Shown here: positions 31,607 to 41,717 of the stretch, piece by piece
How positions within the stretch are numbered: the first letter of the stretch is position 1
How the letters are laid out: the number at the start of each line of letters is the position of its first letter
Source of the DNA: an uncultured Bacilli bacterium
Lineage (GTDB): Bacteria; Bacillota_I; Bacilli_A; RF39; UBA660
Length of the DNA stretch: 41,888 nucleotides
Direction: 5' to 3'
Assembly: GCA_947628485.1 (NCBI GenBank)
Contig: CANRAA010000003.1
Span: 1-41,888 of the forward strand
Notes under the pieces: model-generated
Databases searched by the model: none
Seen by the model: only the letters and a program-made list of their open reading frames with translations
Told to the model about the DNA's origin: nothing
Program-made: the position numbers and the translations under genes

Positions 31607-31843
31607 TCAATTCAAAGTTCTTTTTTTAACTAATTCTTTATCTTTTATCTTTTCTAAGAAATGTTCCTGAGCATCTTGTAAACTCCATTTTCCATTATCA
31701 TTACAAAGTTCTCTTGGTCTAATTTCTTCGGGATTTTTAAAAGAATTGATATATTTAGATTGTTTCCTTTGAGGATGTTCCTTATGTTCATTTAAATTAC
31801 TATAAGCATCACTAATTAAAACACCATGGGGAGTTATTCCCAT
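31607..31843 (-). CDS. Small hypothetical protein
   Basis: 78 aa, not recognised, hydrophilic, with many charged residues and no hydrophobic stretch. The GTGAT ribosome site is modest. It lies downstream of the LigD-like gene on the same strand (63 nt gap) and could be co-transcribed with it. Confidence 0.45.
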   Translation of the reverse strand: MGITPHGVLISDAYSNLNEHKEHPQRKQSKYINSFKNPEEIRPRELCNDNGKWSLQDAQEHFLEKIKDKELVKKRTLN

Positions 31844-31906
31844 AATATCACTTCTTTCTAATTAATTATTTTAGCATAAAGAAATATCTAAATAAAGATA
31901 TTTTTC

Positions 31907-33316
31907 TTAATCAAAGAAATCTTCCCAAGGATCTTTTCTTTTTAATCTTTTTATAGCCATATCGATGGTTACTTCATTAGGTTTAATTTTATCGAGTTCG
32001 CTCCAAGATATCGGCATCGAAACACGACATTTTTTTCTTAATCTAATGGAGTAAGGGGCAACACTTGTGGATGATCTTGTGTTTCTAATCCAATCAATAA
32101 ATATTTTGCCTTTTCTTTTATTTTTTCTTATGTTACTGGTATATTTATCGGGCCAAGTCTTTTCCATTAAAAGGGCAATATTTTTGGCTGTTTTTCGAAA
32201 TTCTTCCCAACTTAATTTCATCTTTAGGGGTACCAAGATATGATAACCTTTACCGCCACTAGTCTTAAGATAGGATTTTAAATCTAACTTATCTAAAATA
32301 CTCTTTAAATCTTTAACACCTTCTCTAAGTTTTTTAATACTTAATTTTTCATCAGGATCTAAATCAAAAACCATAATATCAGGTTTTTCTAAAGATTTAA
32401 TTGTACTTTCCCAAATGTGAAATTCATAACTATTTCTTTGAACTTCAGATATTAAGCCTTCAACATTTTTAATGTAGTAGTAGTCTTCTTTTTCCTTTTC
32501 GCTATCTAAAATAATTTTACCGATGCCTTTATTGTTATTTTCAAAATGTTTTTGAAAAAAGATATCACCTCCATAACCATCAGGGCATCTTATCGTACTC
32601 GTAATACGGTTATTGAGGTATGGTAACATTCTCTTAGCTACTTTATGATAGTACTTAACAATATCCATCTTGGTAACTTTGGGATTTTTAAAAATAACTT
32701 TACTCGGACTAGATATTTCAATATTATCCACAATATTTTCTTTTAAATTGGTCTTGGTTTTAATAATGTTATCTGCTATTTCTTGCATAGTCCGGTTAGT
32801 TTTAATACTTTTATTTAGTTTGGTAATATCTTTATATTCTAAATAATTGTCTTTTTCTTTAATTAAAAGCCAAGATTCACTATCATTAGGAAGTTTAATT
32901 AAAGTCCATTTTCCTTTTAATCTTTTACCATAAAGGATAAATTTAAACATTTTAATCTTAAAATTTTTATTTATTTTAGTAATGGGTTCCCAAAAGCCTT
33001 CATCCCAAAGCATGACAGTGCCACCCCCATATTCACCTTTCGGAATAGTTCCTTCAAAATTACGATAACTTAAAGGATGATCTTCCACCATAATGGCTAA
33101 CCTTTTATCTTTAGGGTTATATGATGGCCCTTTCGGAACAGCCCAACTTTTTAAAGTACCTTCCCATTCTAACCGAAAATCATAATGATCTTTCCTGGCC
33201 AGATGATGTTGGACAACAAATCTTAATTTTTTATCTTTTTTGTTTTCTACTTTCCCTTTAGGTTCTTTCGTTTTCTTAAAATCTCTTTTTGCATTATATT
33301 TATCTAAATTTGCCAT
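31907..33316 (-). CDS. LigD-like protein: 3'-phosphoesterase plus primase-polymerase, no ligase domain
   Basis: 469 aa from the ATG at 33316 (GAGGG just upstream; the ATG at 33328 has no site). The N-terminal phosphoesterase domain (about 25-155) has FVVQHHLARKDHYDFRLEW, SWAVPKGPS, EDHPLSYRNFEGTIPKGEYG, GTVMLWDEG and GKWTLIK. The C-terminal archaeo-eukaryotic-primase-type polymerase domain (about 210-469) has the metal residues in MVFDLDPDE, the catalytic KTSGGKGYHI and FIDWIRN with SVAPYSIR. In LigD these clean and extend ends during non-homologous end joining. The ATP-dependent ligase domain is absent, and no Ku gene is in the window. A TATAAT (minus strand, near 33354-33359) is a likely -10. 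Confidence 0.9.
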   Translation of the reverse strand: MANLDKYNAKRDFKKTKEPKGKVENKKDKKLRFVVQHHLARKDHYDFRLEWEGTLKSWAVPKGPSYNPKDKRLAIMVEDHPLSYRNFEGTIPKGEYGGGTVMLWDEGFWEPITKINKNFKIKMFKFILYGKRLKGKWTLIKLPNDSESWLLIKEKDNYLEYKDITKLNKSIKTNRTMQEIADNIIKTKTNLKENIVDNIEISSPSKVIFKNPKVTKMDIVKYYHKVAKRMLPYLNNRITSTIRCPDGYGGDIFFQKHFENNNKGIGKIILDSEKEKEDYYYIKNVEGLISEVQRNSYEFHIWESTIKSLEKPDIMVFDLDPDEKLSIKKLREGVKDLKSILDKLDLKSYLKTSGGKGYHILVPLKMKLSWEEFRKTAKNIALLMEKTWPDKYTSNIRKNKRKGKIFIDWIRNTRSSTSVAPYSIRLRKKCRVSMPISWSELDKIKPNEVTIDMAIKRLKRKDPWEDFFD

Positions 33317-33498
33317 AACATCCCTCATTTTTATTTTGATTTAATATTAAAAAATTATACTAGAGATAAAATATGTGTTATAATGGGATCACATCTTATA
33401 AATAGTAATAGTGTTTGGCAGTTTTTTTGTTAGTATTATTTTAAAAGCAAAAAAAATATGCTATACTTATTGTAGTAAGAAAAGTAAGGAAAAATTAG

Positions 33499-33645
33499 AT
33501 GGCCAAAAATAATTATTTGTTAGTTTCAGCAAAGTTAACATCAATAAGGCAAATTATTATTCCAAAGATTGTTCGAGAAACATTAAATATAGAAGAAGGA
33601 GATTCTGTGACTTTTTATACAATAGGAAAGTTATACAAAAAGTGA
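33499..33645 (+). CDS. AbrB/SpoVT-like swapped-hairpin protein
   Basis: About 48 aa. The stretch SIRQIIIPKIVRETLNIEEG follows the AbrB/MazE-type pattern (usual S-K-G-Q-I-T-I-P-K), with G replaced by R. It ends in TGA. It is probably a small DNA-binding regulator or the antitoxin half of a lost pair. The -10-like TATACT about 35 nt upstream has a TG extension. Coordinates may be off by one, and I could not confirm the frame with certainty; a frameshift near 33541 would make it a remnant. Confidence 0.45.
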   Translation: MAKNNYLLVSAKLTSIRQIIIPKIVRETLNIEEGDSVTFYTIGKLYKK

Positions 33646-33702
33646 AAATTATGTGTTGACATTCATTTGTTCGTATAGGATGATTATATTATCCAGGAGG
33701 TA

Positions 33703-34049
33703 ATGGTTGTGTTAGTAAATCGAGCTTATAAATTTAGAATGTATCCAAACGTTGAACAAATAGAATTAATAAATAAAACTATAGGTTGTGCAAGACTTGT
33801 ATATAATATAATGCTAAGTAAGAAAAAAGATAATTCTAAACTTAGTAAGTTAGATATGATAAAAGAAATACCAAATCTATATAATGAATATCCCTATGTG
33901 TCGAAGAAGAAATTCCTTATGTAAAATCTAATACAACATCTGTAATAGGAATAGATATGGGATAAAGTTTAATAACAATAAGTGAAGGAATAAGTTATGG
34001 TAATCCCAATTATTTAAAAAAATATGGAAAGAAGATAAAAGTTAGTTAA
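33703..34049 (+). pseudogene. Decayed tnpB (IS200/IS605-family OrfB) gene
   Basis: 73 codons encode the TnpB N-terminus (RAYKFRMYPNVEQIELINKT, then GCARLVYNIML). Soon after, in another frame, VIGIDMG followed by a stop and SLITISEGISYGNPNYLKKY corresponds to the RuvC-I region (usual GIDLG). The middle, with most of the helical domain, and everything after RuvC-I are missing. This is the scar of an IS605-type element in front of the restriction-modification genes. No functional guide RNA end could be identified. Confidence 0.85.
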
Positions 34050-34141
34050 TTAAATTTTATGAAAATTTATTATTAGGAAAAAATAATAATTTGCATTCAC
34101 AAGATTTAAATGTTAAAGATTTATTTAGGAGTGAAAGTAAT

Positions 34142-35590
34142 ATGGAAAAGATAATAAAAAATAAAATAGATGCTATTTGGTTAGATTTTGCAAATGGGGG
34201 AATGACAGATCCATTATCAGTAATAAAACAAATGACTTATTTGTTATTTATAAAAGGACTAGATGAAGTTGAAACAAATAATGAGCAAACAGAACAATTA
34301 TTAGGAGTTAAATTTAACAGAATATTTGATGAGAAACATCAGGATTGTAGATGGAGTAAATTTAAAAATTTATCTGCTACAGAAATGTTTAATTTGATGT
34401 CAACTAAGATATTTCCTTTTATAAAAAATATGAAAACTGGTAAAAATTCTTCATTTTCTAAATATATGGAAAAAGCCATGTTTATGGTTCCTAGTGCATT
34501 AGTATTGGAAAAAGTTGTTACCAAATTGGATTCAATACCAATGAAAGATAGAGATACAAAAGGGGATATTTATGAGTATTTACTTTCTAAGTTATCAACT
34601 GCTGGAAGAAATGGTCAATTTAGGACACCAAGACACATTATAAAAATGATGGTTGAATTAGTTAAACCAACTCCAAATGATATTATATGCGATCCGGCAT
34701 GTGGTACAGGTGGCTTTTTATTAGAAGCAAGTGAATATTTAAGAAAAAATCATTCTGAATTATTTAATAGTAATAGTCAAAAACATCATTTTAATAATGA
34801 TATGTTTTATGGCTTTGACACGGATGATACAATGTTAAGTATTAGTGCTATGAATATGATTATGCATGGTATTGATAATCCCAATATTGAATATAAAGAT
34901 TCTGCATCAGTAGAAAATACAGATACAGATAAATATTCATTAATATTAGCCAATCCTCCATTTAAAGGATCTATTGATGAATCAACAATTTCCCCTTCTT
35001 TGTCTAAGATATGTAATACCAAGAAAACGGAATTATTATTCTTAGCGCTATTTATTAGATCATTAAAAATTGGTGGTAGATGTGCTTGTATTGTTCCAGA
35101 CGGTGTATTATTTGGGAGTAGTAATGCTCATAAAGCAATTCGAAAAGAAATAATAGAAAATAATAAGTTAGAGGCAATTATTTCTATGCCGAGTGGAGTA
35201 TTTGCGCCATATGCTGGTGTTCAAACAGCTGTTATGATATTTACTAAAACAACAACAGGGGGAACAGATAAAGTCTGGTTTTATGATATGACTGCAGATG
35301 GTTATAGTTTGGATGCTAAACGAATACCTATAAAAAATAATGATATTCCAGATATAATAGAAAGATATAATAATCTTGAAAAAGAAAATGATAGATCTAG
35401 AACTGATAAATCTTTCTTTGTTTCTAAAGAAGAAATTGTTAACAACAATTATTATTTATCAATAAATAAGTATAAAGAAATAATCCAAGAAAAAGTAGAA
35501 TACGAAAAACCTAAAGTAATACTTAAGCAAATAATGGATATGGAAGATGAATTTCAAAAGCAACTTAAAGAGTTAAAGGAGTTATTATAA
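34142..35590 (+). CDS. hsdM: Type I restriction-modification DNA methyltransferase
   Basis: 482 aa from the ATG at 34142, which follows an AGGAGTGA site; upstream TTG codons lack one. HsdM makes N6-methyladenine with HsdS and forms the core of the restriction complex. Seen here are the N-terminal helical domain, the TAGRNGQFRTPRHIIKMMVEL region, SAM motif I DPACGTGGFLLEAS, a FDTDDTMLSISAMNM helix and catalytic motif IV ANPPFKG. The C-terminal tail is coiled and contacts HsdS. Its stop overlaps the hsdS start (TAATG). Confidence 0.96.
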   Translation: MEKIIKNKIDAIWLDFANGGMTDPLSVIKQMTYLLFIKGLDEVETNNEQTEQLLGVKFNRIFDEKHQDCRWSKFKNLSATEMFNLMSTKIFPFIKNMKTGKNSSFSKYMEKAMFMVPSALVLEKVVTKLDSIPMKDRDTKGDIYEYLLSKLSTAGRNGQFRTPRHIIKMMVELVKPTPNDIICDPACGTGGFLLEASEYLRKNHSELFNSNSQKHHFNNDMFYGFDTDDTMLSISAMNMIMHGIDNPNIEYKDSASVENTDTDKYSLILANPPFKGSIDESTISPSLSKICNTKKTELLFLALFIRSLKIGGRCACIVPDGVLFGSSNAHKAIRKEIIENNKLEAIISMPSGVFAPYAGVQTAVMIFTKTTTGGTDKVWFYDMTADGYSLDAKRIPIKNNDIPDIIERYNNLEKENDRSRTDKSFFVSKEEIVNNNYYLSINKYKEIIQEKVEYEKPKVILKQIMDMEDEFQKQLKELKELL

Positions 35591-36780
35591 TGTCAAAAGT
35601 AGAAAAAGCAATAAGTGATTATCTATTTTTTCAGGAAGGACCTGGTATAAGAAATTATCAATACACTACTGAAGGAATTAAACTACTTAACGTTTCTAAT
35701 TTAACAAATGGAAATATAGATTTAAGTAACTCAAATAGATATATTTCTTTTAAAGATGGAAATGGTAAATATAAACATTTTTTGTGTGATGAAGGTGATT
35801 TAGTAATTGCAAGTTCGGGAATAAAAGTAGATTATTTTGATAAAAAAATGGGATTTATAAAAAAGGAAATGCTTCCATTATGTATGAATACTAGTACAAT
35901 TAGATTTAAATCATTAGACTCATCAGTCCTTAATTTAAAGTATTTTATGTATTATTTAAAAAGTAATCATTTTAAAAATCAGTTAAGACATAATATAACT
36001 GGTTCAGCCCAATTGAATTTTGGACCATCACATTTAAAAAAAATGAATTTTATTTATTATGATATAAAACGTCAAAAAGAAATAGTAAAAAAATTGGAAT
36101 GTATTAATAATTTGATTGAAATAAAGAAAAAACAAATAACTAAATTTGAAGAATTAATCAAATCCCAGTTTGTTGAGATGTTTGGTAATGAAAAAAAGTA
36201 TCCTAAAGAAGAATTAAAAGATAATATAGTAGAAATGTTTATTGGTCCTTTTGGAAGCGCTTTAAAAAATGAATTTTTTGTTTCAGAGAAAAATAAATCT
36301 TGCGTTGTGTATGAACAAAAACATGCTATTAACAAATACATTGGGGATTTTAGGTATGTAGATAAACAGAAGCATAATGAATTAAAAAGATTTGAAATAT
36401 TACCTGATGATATTATTGTTAGCTGTAGGGGAACAATAGGAGAAACTTATGTAATACCAAAAAATGCTCCACTTGGAATAATGCATCCCTCTATAATGAA
36501 AATTAGATTAAATAATAATAAGTATAATGCTACATTTTTTAATGAAATAATAAAGCAATATTTAAGTGATAGTTTAAGTCAAACAAATGGTGGAACAATA
36601 AAAATGGGAATTAAGGCATCTGATTTGAAAAAAATAAAATTTATACGACCAGAATTAAAAGAGCAGTTGAAATTTATAGATATTAAAAATAAGATCGATA
36701 AACAAAAATTTGATTTTGAAAAAAGTATGAAAAAATTAGAAGAAATACAGTCGGCATTAATGCAAGAGTACTTTGGATAA
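35590..36780 (+). CDS. hsdS: Type I restriction-modification specificity subunit
   Basis: 396 aa with two target-recognition domains (about 1-160 and 205-365), each followed by a coiled-coil spacer (KECINNLIEIKKKQITKFEELIKSQF and the C-terminal KIDKQKFDFEKSMKKLEEIQSALMQ) that sets the distance between the half sites. The second domain begins with IGPFGSALKNEFF, a common S-subunit signature. The sequence recognised cannot be predicted. There is only one hsdS and no inverted-repeat partner, so no sign of a shuffling specificity system. Complete and in frame. Confidence 0.93.
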   Translation: MSKVEKAISDYLFFQEGPGIRNYQYTTEGIKLLNVSNLTNGNIDLSNSNRYISFKDGNGKYKHFLCDEGDLVIASSGIKVDYFDKKMGFIKKEMLPLCMNTSTIRFKSLDSSVLNLKYFMYYLKSNHFKNQLRHNITGSAQLNFGPSHLKKMNFIYYDIKRQKEIVKKLECINNLIEIKKKQITKFEELIKSQFVEMFGNEKKYPKEELKDNIVEMFIGPFGSALKNEFFVSEKNKSCVVYEQKHAINKYIGDFRYVDKQKHNELKRFEILPDDIIVSCRGTIGETYVIPKNAPLGIMHPSIMKIRLNNNKYNATFFNEIIKQYLSDSLSQTNGGTIKMGIKASDLKKIKFIRPELKEQLKFIDIKNKIDKQKFDFEKSMKKLEEIQSALMQEYFG

Positions 36781-36907
36781 AAGTATTCATTTATAATTTA
36801 ATAATTTAGGTTAAATTAAATGAGGAATAGCATAAATTTTGGAATATAGCTAAAAAGTATATTGTATGATAAAATTGTATTGTAGTATTTTATGAGGTGG
36901 GGAAAGT

Positions 36908-39900
36908 ATGATATCAAATTTTGATTTTGTAGAAGATAATAGATTGAAAGATGTAAAAAATGCTTGTATTGTAGCGGAACAAGGATTAAAGGTGACTTCT
37001 ACAGTATGTGTTATAATGTCAAGGAAAGCTTTAGAATTGGGTGTAAAATGGGTATATGGTGTTGATGGAGAATTAACTGTGCCTTATGAGCAAACTTTAG
37101 CAACTTTAATTTATGATAAAAACTTTAAAAATATAATAGATCCCATCTTATTCAAAAAAATTATTTATATTCAAAAGTTAGGTAATCAAGCAGTTCATAG
37201 TAGCAAAAAATAAATAAGCAAGAAGCTGTTTTAGCACTTAAAAATCTTCATGATTTTATATTATGGATAACATATTTGTATTGTGATAAATATATAGAGC
37301 ATGAATTTAATGAAAGTATTATACCAAATCCAGAAAATAATATGTTATATGAAGAAATGCCAAACAATTTGTTAGGGAAACTAAATGAAAATGATAAAAC
37401 AATAGAACAATTACAAAATCAGTATAAGGATTCAAGAAAACAAAATACTATTAGTAGAAAAGAAAAACAAAGTTCAATTCCGTATGATATTAAAGATATT
37501 TCAGAATTTAAGACACGTAAACAATATATTGATTTGGAACTAGAAATAGCAGGATGGGAATTTAATAATAACATAGTTGAAGAAGAGCCTGTAATAGGTA
37601 TGCCTAATGCATCAGGTGATGGATTTGTAGATTATGTTTTAATGGGTGCAAATGGAAAGCCAGTGGGATTGGTCGAAGCAAAAAGAACTTCTAAAGATGC
37701 AAGAGTTGGTCAACAACAAGCAAAAATATATGCTGATTGTTTAGAAAAAAAATATAATCAAAGACCTATTATATTCTTTAGTAATGGATTTGACATTTTT
37801 ATGTGGGATGATTTAAATTATCCTTATAGAAAAGTATCTGGTTTTTATACTCAAGATGAATTACAGATGTTAATTGACAGAAGAACACAAAAAAAAGATT
37901 TAAAACATATTTCAATAGATGAGAATATAACTAATAGAACTTATCAACAAGAAGCAATAAAAGCTTATTGTGATGATTTAAATAATCATCAAAGGAAAGG
38001 GTTATTGGTAATGGCTACTGGAACAGGTAAAACAAGAACTGCAGTATCTATTGTTGATGTTTTAATAAATAATAATTGGATTAAAAATATACTATTTTTA
38101 GCTGATAGAGCTGAATTAGTAAAACAAGCAAAAAGAGCGTTTAATAAATTATTGCCATCTTTATCAACTATTAATTTAGTAAGTGATAAAGACAATGCTG
38201 AAAATGCAAGAATGGTGTTTTCTACGTATCAAACTATGATAAATGCTATTGATGACATAAAAACAAAAGATAACAAAAAGTTATTTACAGTTGGTCATTT
38301 TGATTTAATAATTGTTGATGAAGCTCACAGAAGTATTTATAAAAAATATCAAGCAATATTTGATTATTTTGATGGATATTTATTAGGTTTAACAGCTACG
38401 CCAAGAAGTGATATTGATAAAAATACATATAAAATATTTGAATTGCAAGATAATGTTCCTACATATTCATACGAATATGAAGAAGCTGTTGCAAATGGAT
38501 TTTTAGTTGATTATCATACTATAGAGTGTTCAACAAAATTTATTAGAGAGGGAATTAAGTATAATGAATTATCTGAAGAAGATAAAGAATCCTTTGAAGA
38601 TACATTTGCAAATAGTGAAGATGTAGTAGATACAGTTGAAGCTTCAGCAATAAATAGTTGGTTATTTAATGATGATACAATTGATAAAATATTAAATACA
38701 TTAATGGAGAAAGGACTAAAAGTTGAAAGTAATGATAAACTTGGTAAAACAATTATTTTTGCTAAGAATCATAAGCATGCTGAAGCCATAGAAAAAAGAT
38801 TTAATTTATTATATCCTCAATACAATGGTCATTTTGCTCGAGTAATAGATATACATACAAATTACTATTCATCATTGATAGAAGATTTTTCTGACAGTAC
38901 TAAAATGCCTCAAATAGCGATATCAGTTGATATGTTAGATACGGGAATAGATATTCCTGAAATATTAAATTTAGTATTCTTTAAAGAAGTTAAGTCAAAA
39001 GTTAAATTTTTACAAATGATTGGTAGAGGAACAAGACTTTGTCCTGATTTATTTGGGTTAGGTAAAGATAAAAAAGAATTTTATATATTTGATGCATGTC
39101 AAAACTTTGAGTTTTTTGAACAAAATCCTAAGGGTAAAGAATCAACTGTTGGCATTAGTCTTTCACAATTTATTTTTGAATTAAAAGTTGATATATTAAG
39201 AGAATTAGAAAAAGTAGAATATTTAAATGATGATGAATATATTAATTACAAAAATTTATTATTAGAAGAATTAGTTGATACAGTTAATTCCTTTAATACA
39301 TTAAGATTTGATGTAAGGCAAAGAATAAAATATGTTGAAAAATATAAAGAAGCTGTTAATTGGAATAACTTAACTGATTTAGCAGTTAAAGAAATAAAAG
39401 ATAATTTAACTTCTTTAATAGCTTCTAATGATAATGATGAATCAGCAAAGCAATTTGATAGATTGATGTTAGCTATTGAATTATCAAAAATGCTTAATAT
39501 AAAATATGAAAGAGAAATAAAACAATTAAATCATATTGGTGAGGGATTGACAAGACTTATGAATATTCCTCAAGTTCAAGTTAAGAAAGAAGATATTAAA
39601 AAAATATTAAAAGATAATTATATAGAAAGATCTGATATTATTGAAATTGATCGAATAAGAGATTCATTAAGAGATCTTATTAAATATCTTCCCCAAAAAA
39701 TTAGAAAAGATGTTTATACAGATTTTAATGATTATATAAATATTGTTGAAAAAGATGATAGAAAAATTGAACAAAAAGAATTATCAGATTATAAGAAAAA
39801 AGTTAATTTCTATTTAAAAAATCATGTGGATAATGAAATAATAAATAAAATAAGAAACAACGAAAAAATTAGTCAAGAAGAAATTAATAAACTTCAAGAT

Positions 39901-40257
39901 ATATTATTTAATGATTTAAACTCTAATAAAGAAGAATACAATATGAATTATAATAATGAATCTTTAGTTTTATTAGTAAGAAAAACAGTAGGATTATCCA
40001 AAGAGACCATTGATAAAGAATTTTCTAAGTATATAAATGAGAATGAGCTTAATGTAGAACAAACAAGATTTATAAATTTAATTAAAAATTATATTATGAA
40101 AAATGGTGTAATTGATAAAAAAATATTAAATGAAGATCCATTTACAAATTATGGCAGTATTCTTCAACTATTTGATGGTCAAATTAATTTAATTAAAATT
40201 TTAATTGCTATTATAGATCTTATTAATGTAAATGGTGAATTTAATCAAAACTTTTAA
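36908..40257 (+). CDS. hsdR: Type I restriction endonuclease subunit R, frameshifted
   Basis: One gene in two frames. 36908-37213 encodes the N-terminal DUF4145 region (ISNFDFVEDN, then KALELGVKWVYG, ending QAVHSSKK). It stops because the A run at 37205-37210 has six A; a seventh would continue as KINKQEAVLALKNLHDF into the frame running to 40257, giving about 1116 aa. The remainder has the nuclease core (DYVLMGANGKPVGLVEAK), translocase motifs ATGTGKTRTA, IIVDEAHRS, LTATPRSD and MIGRGTRLCPDLFG, and a C-terminal helical region. The TTG at 37276 is not a real start. The R subunit is therefore probably off, or a base is missing in the assembly, while methylation genes are intact. Confidence 0.9.
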
Positions 40258-40263
40258 AATGTG

Positions 40264-40294
40264 AATTAAAGTGCAAATTTTGCACTTTTAATTA
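40264..40294 (+). terminator. hsdR terminator
   Basis: A near-perfect hairpin with AAAGTGCA pairing with TGCACTTT and AATTA/TAATT outside it. The following T run is short. Confidence 0.6.
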
Positions 40295-40308
40295 CGATTT
40301 TGTATAAT
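40280..40308 (+). promoter_or_regulatory. fic promoter
   Basis: TTGCAC (40280-40285), 17 bp, TATAAT (40303-40308) with TG in front of the spacer end. The -35 lies inside the hsdR terminator hairpin, so read-through and initiation may interfere. Confidence 0.7.
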
Positions 40309-40329
40309 TATAATGGAGATGGTTAGTAT

Positions 40330-41382
40330 ATGAAGAATAATGAAAAATGGAACATGGAATTATCTGAATATATTAAACAAAATGAACCTAGTCAAAAAGA
40401 AAAAGCTAAAATTTGGAAAACGGCAATTGGACTTCAAGATGTTGATGGATTAAAACCTTCACAATATTTAATAGAAACTGCTAAAGAACATATTGAAGGA
40501 AATATTAGTATTGATGAAGTAAAGAAAAGAATAGATGATTATTATAAAATAGAAAATAATCGTAAGTTAGAAAGCACTAGTGAAGAAGCTGATAAAGTTT
40601 CGGCTAGAATAACTGAAATTTTAAGTGAAAATAGTTTTAATTTTAATATTTTTGAATTAATTAGTATTCATTTAAGATTATTTAAAGGAATATATAAAGA
40701 AGCTGGTAAGATTAGAAATTATAATTTTACTAAAAAAGAATGGATTTTAAATGATGATACAGTAATATATTCTTCATTTAAAACTATAAAAGAAACTTTA
40801 GAGTATGATTTAGATCAAGAAAGAAATTTTTCATATAAAGATTTATCTTTAGAAGAATCAATAAAACACATTGCCAGATTTACCGCTAATATTTGGCAAG
40901 TACATCCTTTTTGTGAAGGAAATACAAGAACAACAGCGGTCTTTATCATAAAATATTTAAGAACATTTGGTTTTAAGATAAATGACGATGTATTTGCAGA
41001 AAATTCATGGTATTTTAGAAATTCATTAGTTAGAGCCAATTATAAAAATTTTGAAAAAAACATTTTTGAAGATACATCTTATTTAGAAAAGTTCTTCTTT
41101 AATTTATTAAGTGATACTAAATATGAACTTAAAAATAGATATATCCACATAGATTACAAGAATAAGAAATATAAGCCAAATTCAAATAATAAAAAGTATA
41201 CTTTAGAAGAACAAGCAATTATAAATATCATAAAACTAAATGAATCAATTAAACAAGAAGAAATTGCTAAGGAAATAAATAAATCACTTAGAACAGTAAA
41301 ATCTATAATGAAGGGAATGCAAGAGAAGGGTATGATTACTCGTATCGGTGGGAAGAAGAATGGTAAATGGATGGTTTTATAG
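40330..41382 (+). CDS. Fic-domain AMP-transferase-like protein with C-terminal winged helix
   Basis: 350 aa. The Fic core is about residues 75-265, with the active-site loop HPFCEGNTRTTAVF (catalytic His and Arg preserved), so a nucleotide transfer (usually AMP from ATP) to a hydroxyl side chain of a target protein is expected. The N-terminal 70 residues with GLKPSQYLIETAKEHIEGN and ISIDEVKKRIDDYY resemble a fused VbhA-type inhibitory region, but the classic S/T-x-x-x-E-G/N is not clean. The C-terminus (IKQEEIAKEINKSLRTVKSIM, MITRIGGKKNGKW) is a winged helix, suggesting DNA binding or autoregulation. Fic genes often sit beside type I restriction systems, as here. Confidence 0.88.
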   Translation: MKNNEKWNMELSEYIKQNEPSQKEKAKIWKTAIGLQDVDGLKPSQYLIETAKEHIEGNISIDEVKKRIDDYYKIENNRKLESTSEEADKVSARITEILSENSFNFNIFELISIHLRLFKGIYKEAGKIRNYNFTKKEWILNDDTVIYSSFKTIKETLEYDLDQERNFSYKDLSLEESIKHIARFTANIWQVHPFCEGNTRTTAVFIIKYLRTFGFKINDDVFAENSWYFRNSLVRANYKNFEKNIFEDTSYLEKFFFNLLSDTKYELKNRYIHIDYKNKKYKPNSNNKKYTLEEQAIINIIKLNESIKQEEIAKEINKSLRTVKSIMKGMQEKGMITRIGGKKNGKWMVL

Positions 41383-41476
41383 AAAAGTTAAAACTATTAG
41401 AGTATAATTAATACATTAAATTTGATTAAGCTAACAAAATTAAGGTAATTACATATCTTATAATAGGTGATATACT

Positions 41477-41545
41477 ATGGATGAAAGAGCAACTAAAAAG
41501 GTGGTAATTGATGCTGGACATGGAGGTATCGGTTTAGCCCAATAA
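41477..41545 (+). pseudogene. Fragment of an N-acetylmuramoyl-L-alanine amidase gene
   Basis: A 22-codon frame begins at the ATG after AGGTGATAT and contains KKVVIDAGHGG, the opening strand and first zinc histidine of Amidase_3 enzymes. It then stops at TAA; the rest of the enzyme is absent from the following sequence. It is probably the end of a deleted cell-wall hydrolase gene, marking the right side of the restriction-modification insertion. Confidence 0.7.
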
Positions 41546-41586
41546 AATTATAGAATGACTATAAATGCTGGTAAATACAAGAGTTT

Positions 41587-41613
41587 AAGGTACTTGATAA
41601 AAGTATCTTTTAT
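41587..41613 (+). terminator. Terminator
   Basis: A 9-bp stem with one G-U (41587-41595 with 41601-41609) and T-rich tail. A separate 12-bp palindrome TTAGCGCGCTAA follows at 41629-41640. Confidence 0.6.
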
Positions 41614-41647
41614 TATAATTAAATTCGATTAGCGCGCTAAAAATAAG

Positions 41648-41688
41648 CACAAACATCGGTAATTGGTTGTTAATTACCGATGTTTGTG
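41648..41688. promoter_or_regulatory. 17-bp perfect inverted repeat before the AbiEi-like gene
   Basis: Arms 41648-41664 and 41672-41688 are perfectly complementary with a 7-nt loop. There is no T run downstream on the plus strand, and a TAAAAT -10-like box follows at once. AbiEi antitoxins are known to repress their own promoters by binding inverted repeats, so this is the presumed operator; a minus-strand terminator is the alternative. Confidence 0.6.
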
Positions 41689-41717
41689 ATAAAATTGTAA
41701 TATGAGGAAGTGATAAT

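Noticed and set aside
31411-31629. Open frame of 72 codons on the plus strand
   Set aside because: It runs across the tRNA-His gene and its terminator, has no ribosome site, and its hydrophobic start is the T-rich promoter region.
35590-36780. Invertible hsdS specificity switch
   Set aside because: Only one hsdS is present, with no inverted partial copy or recombinase nearby.
37276-40257. HsdR as a separate gene starting with TTG at 37276
   Set aside because: Sequence just upstream in the same frame continues the HsdR homology back to the A run at 37205, so the split is a frameshift, not two genes.
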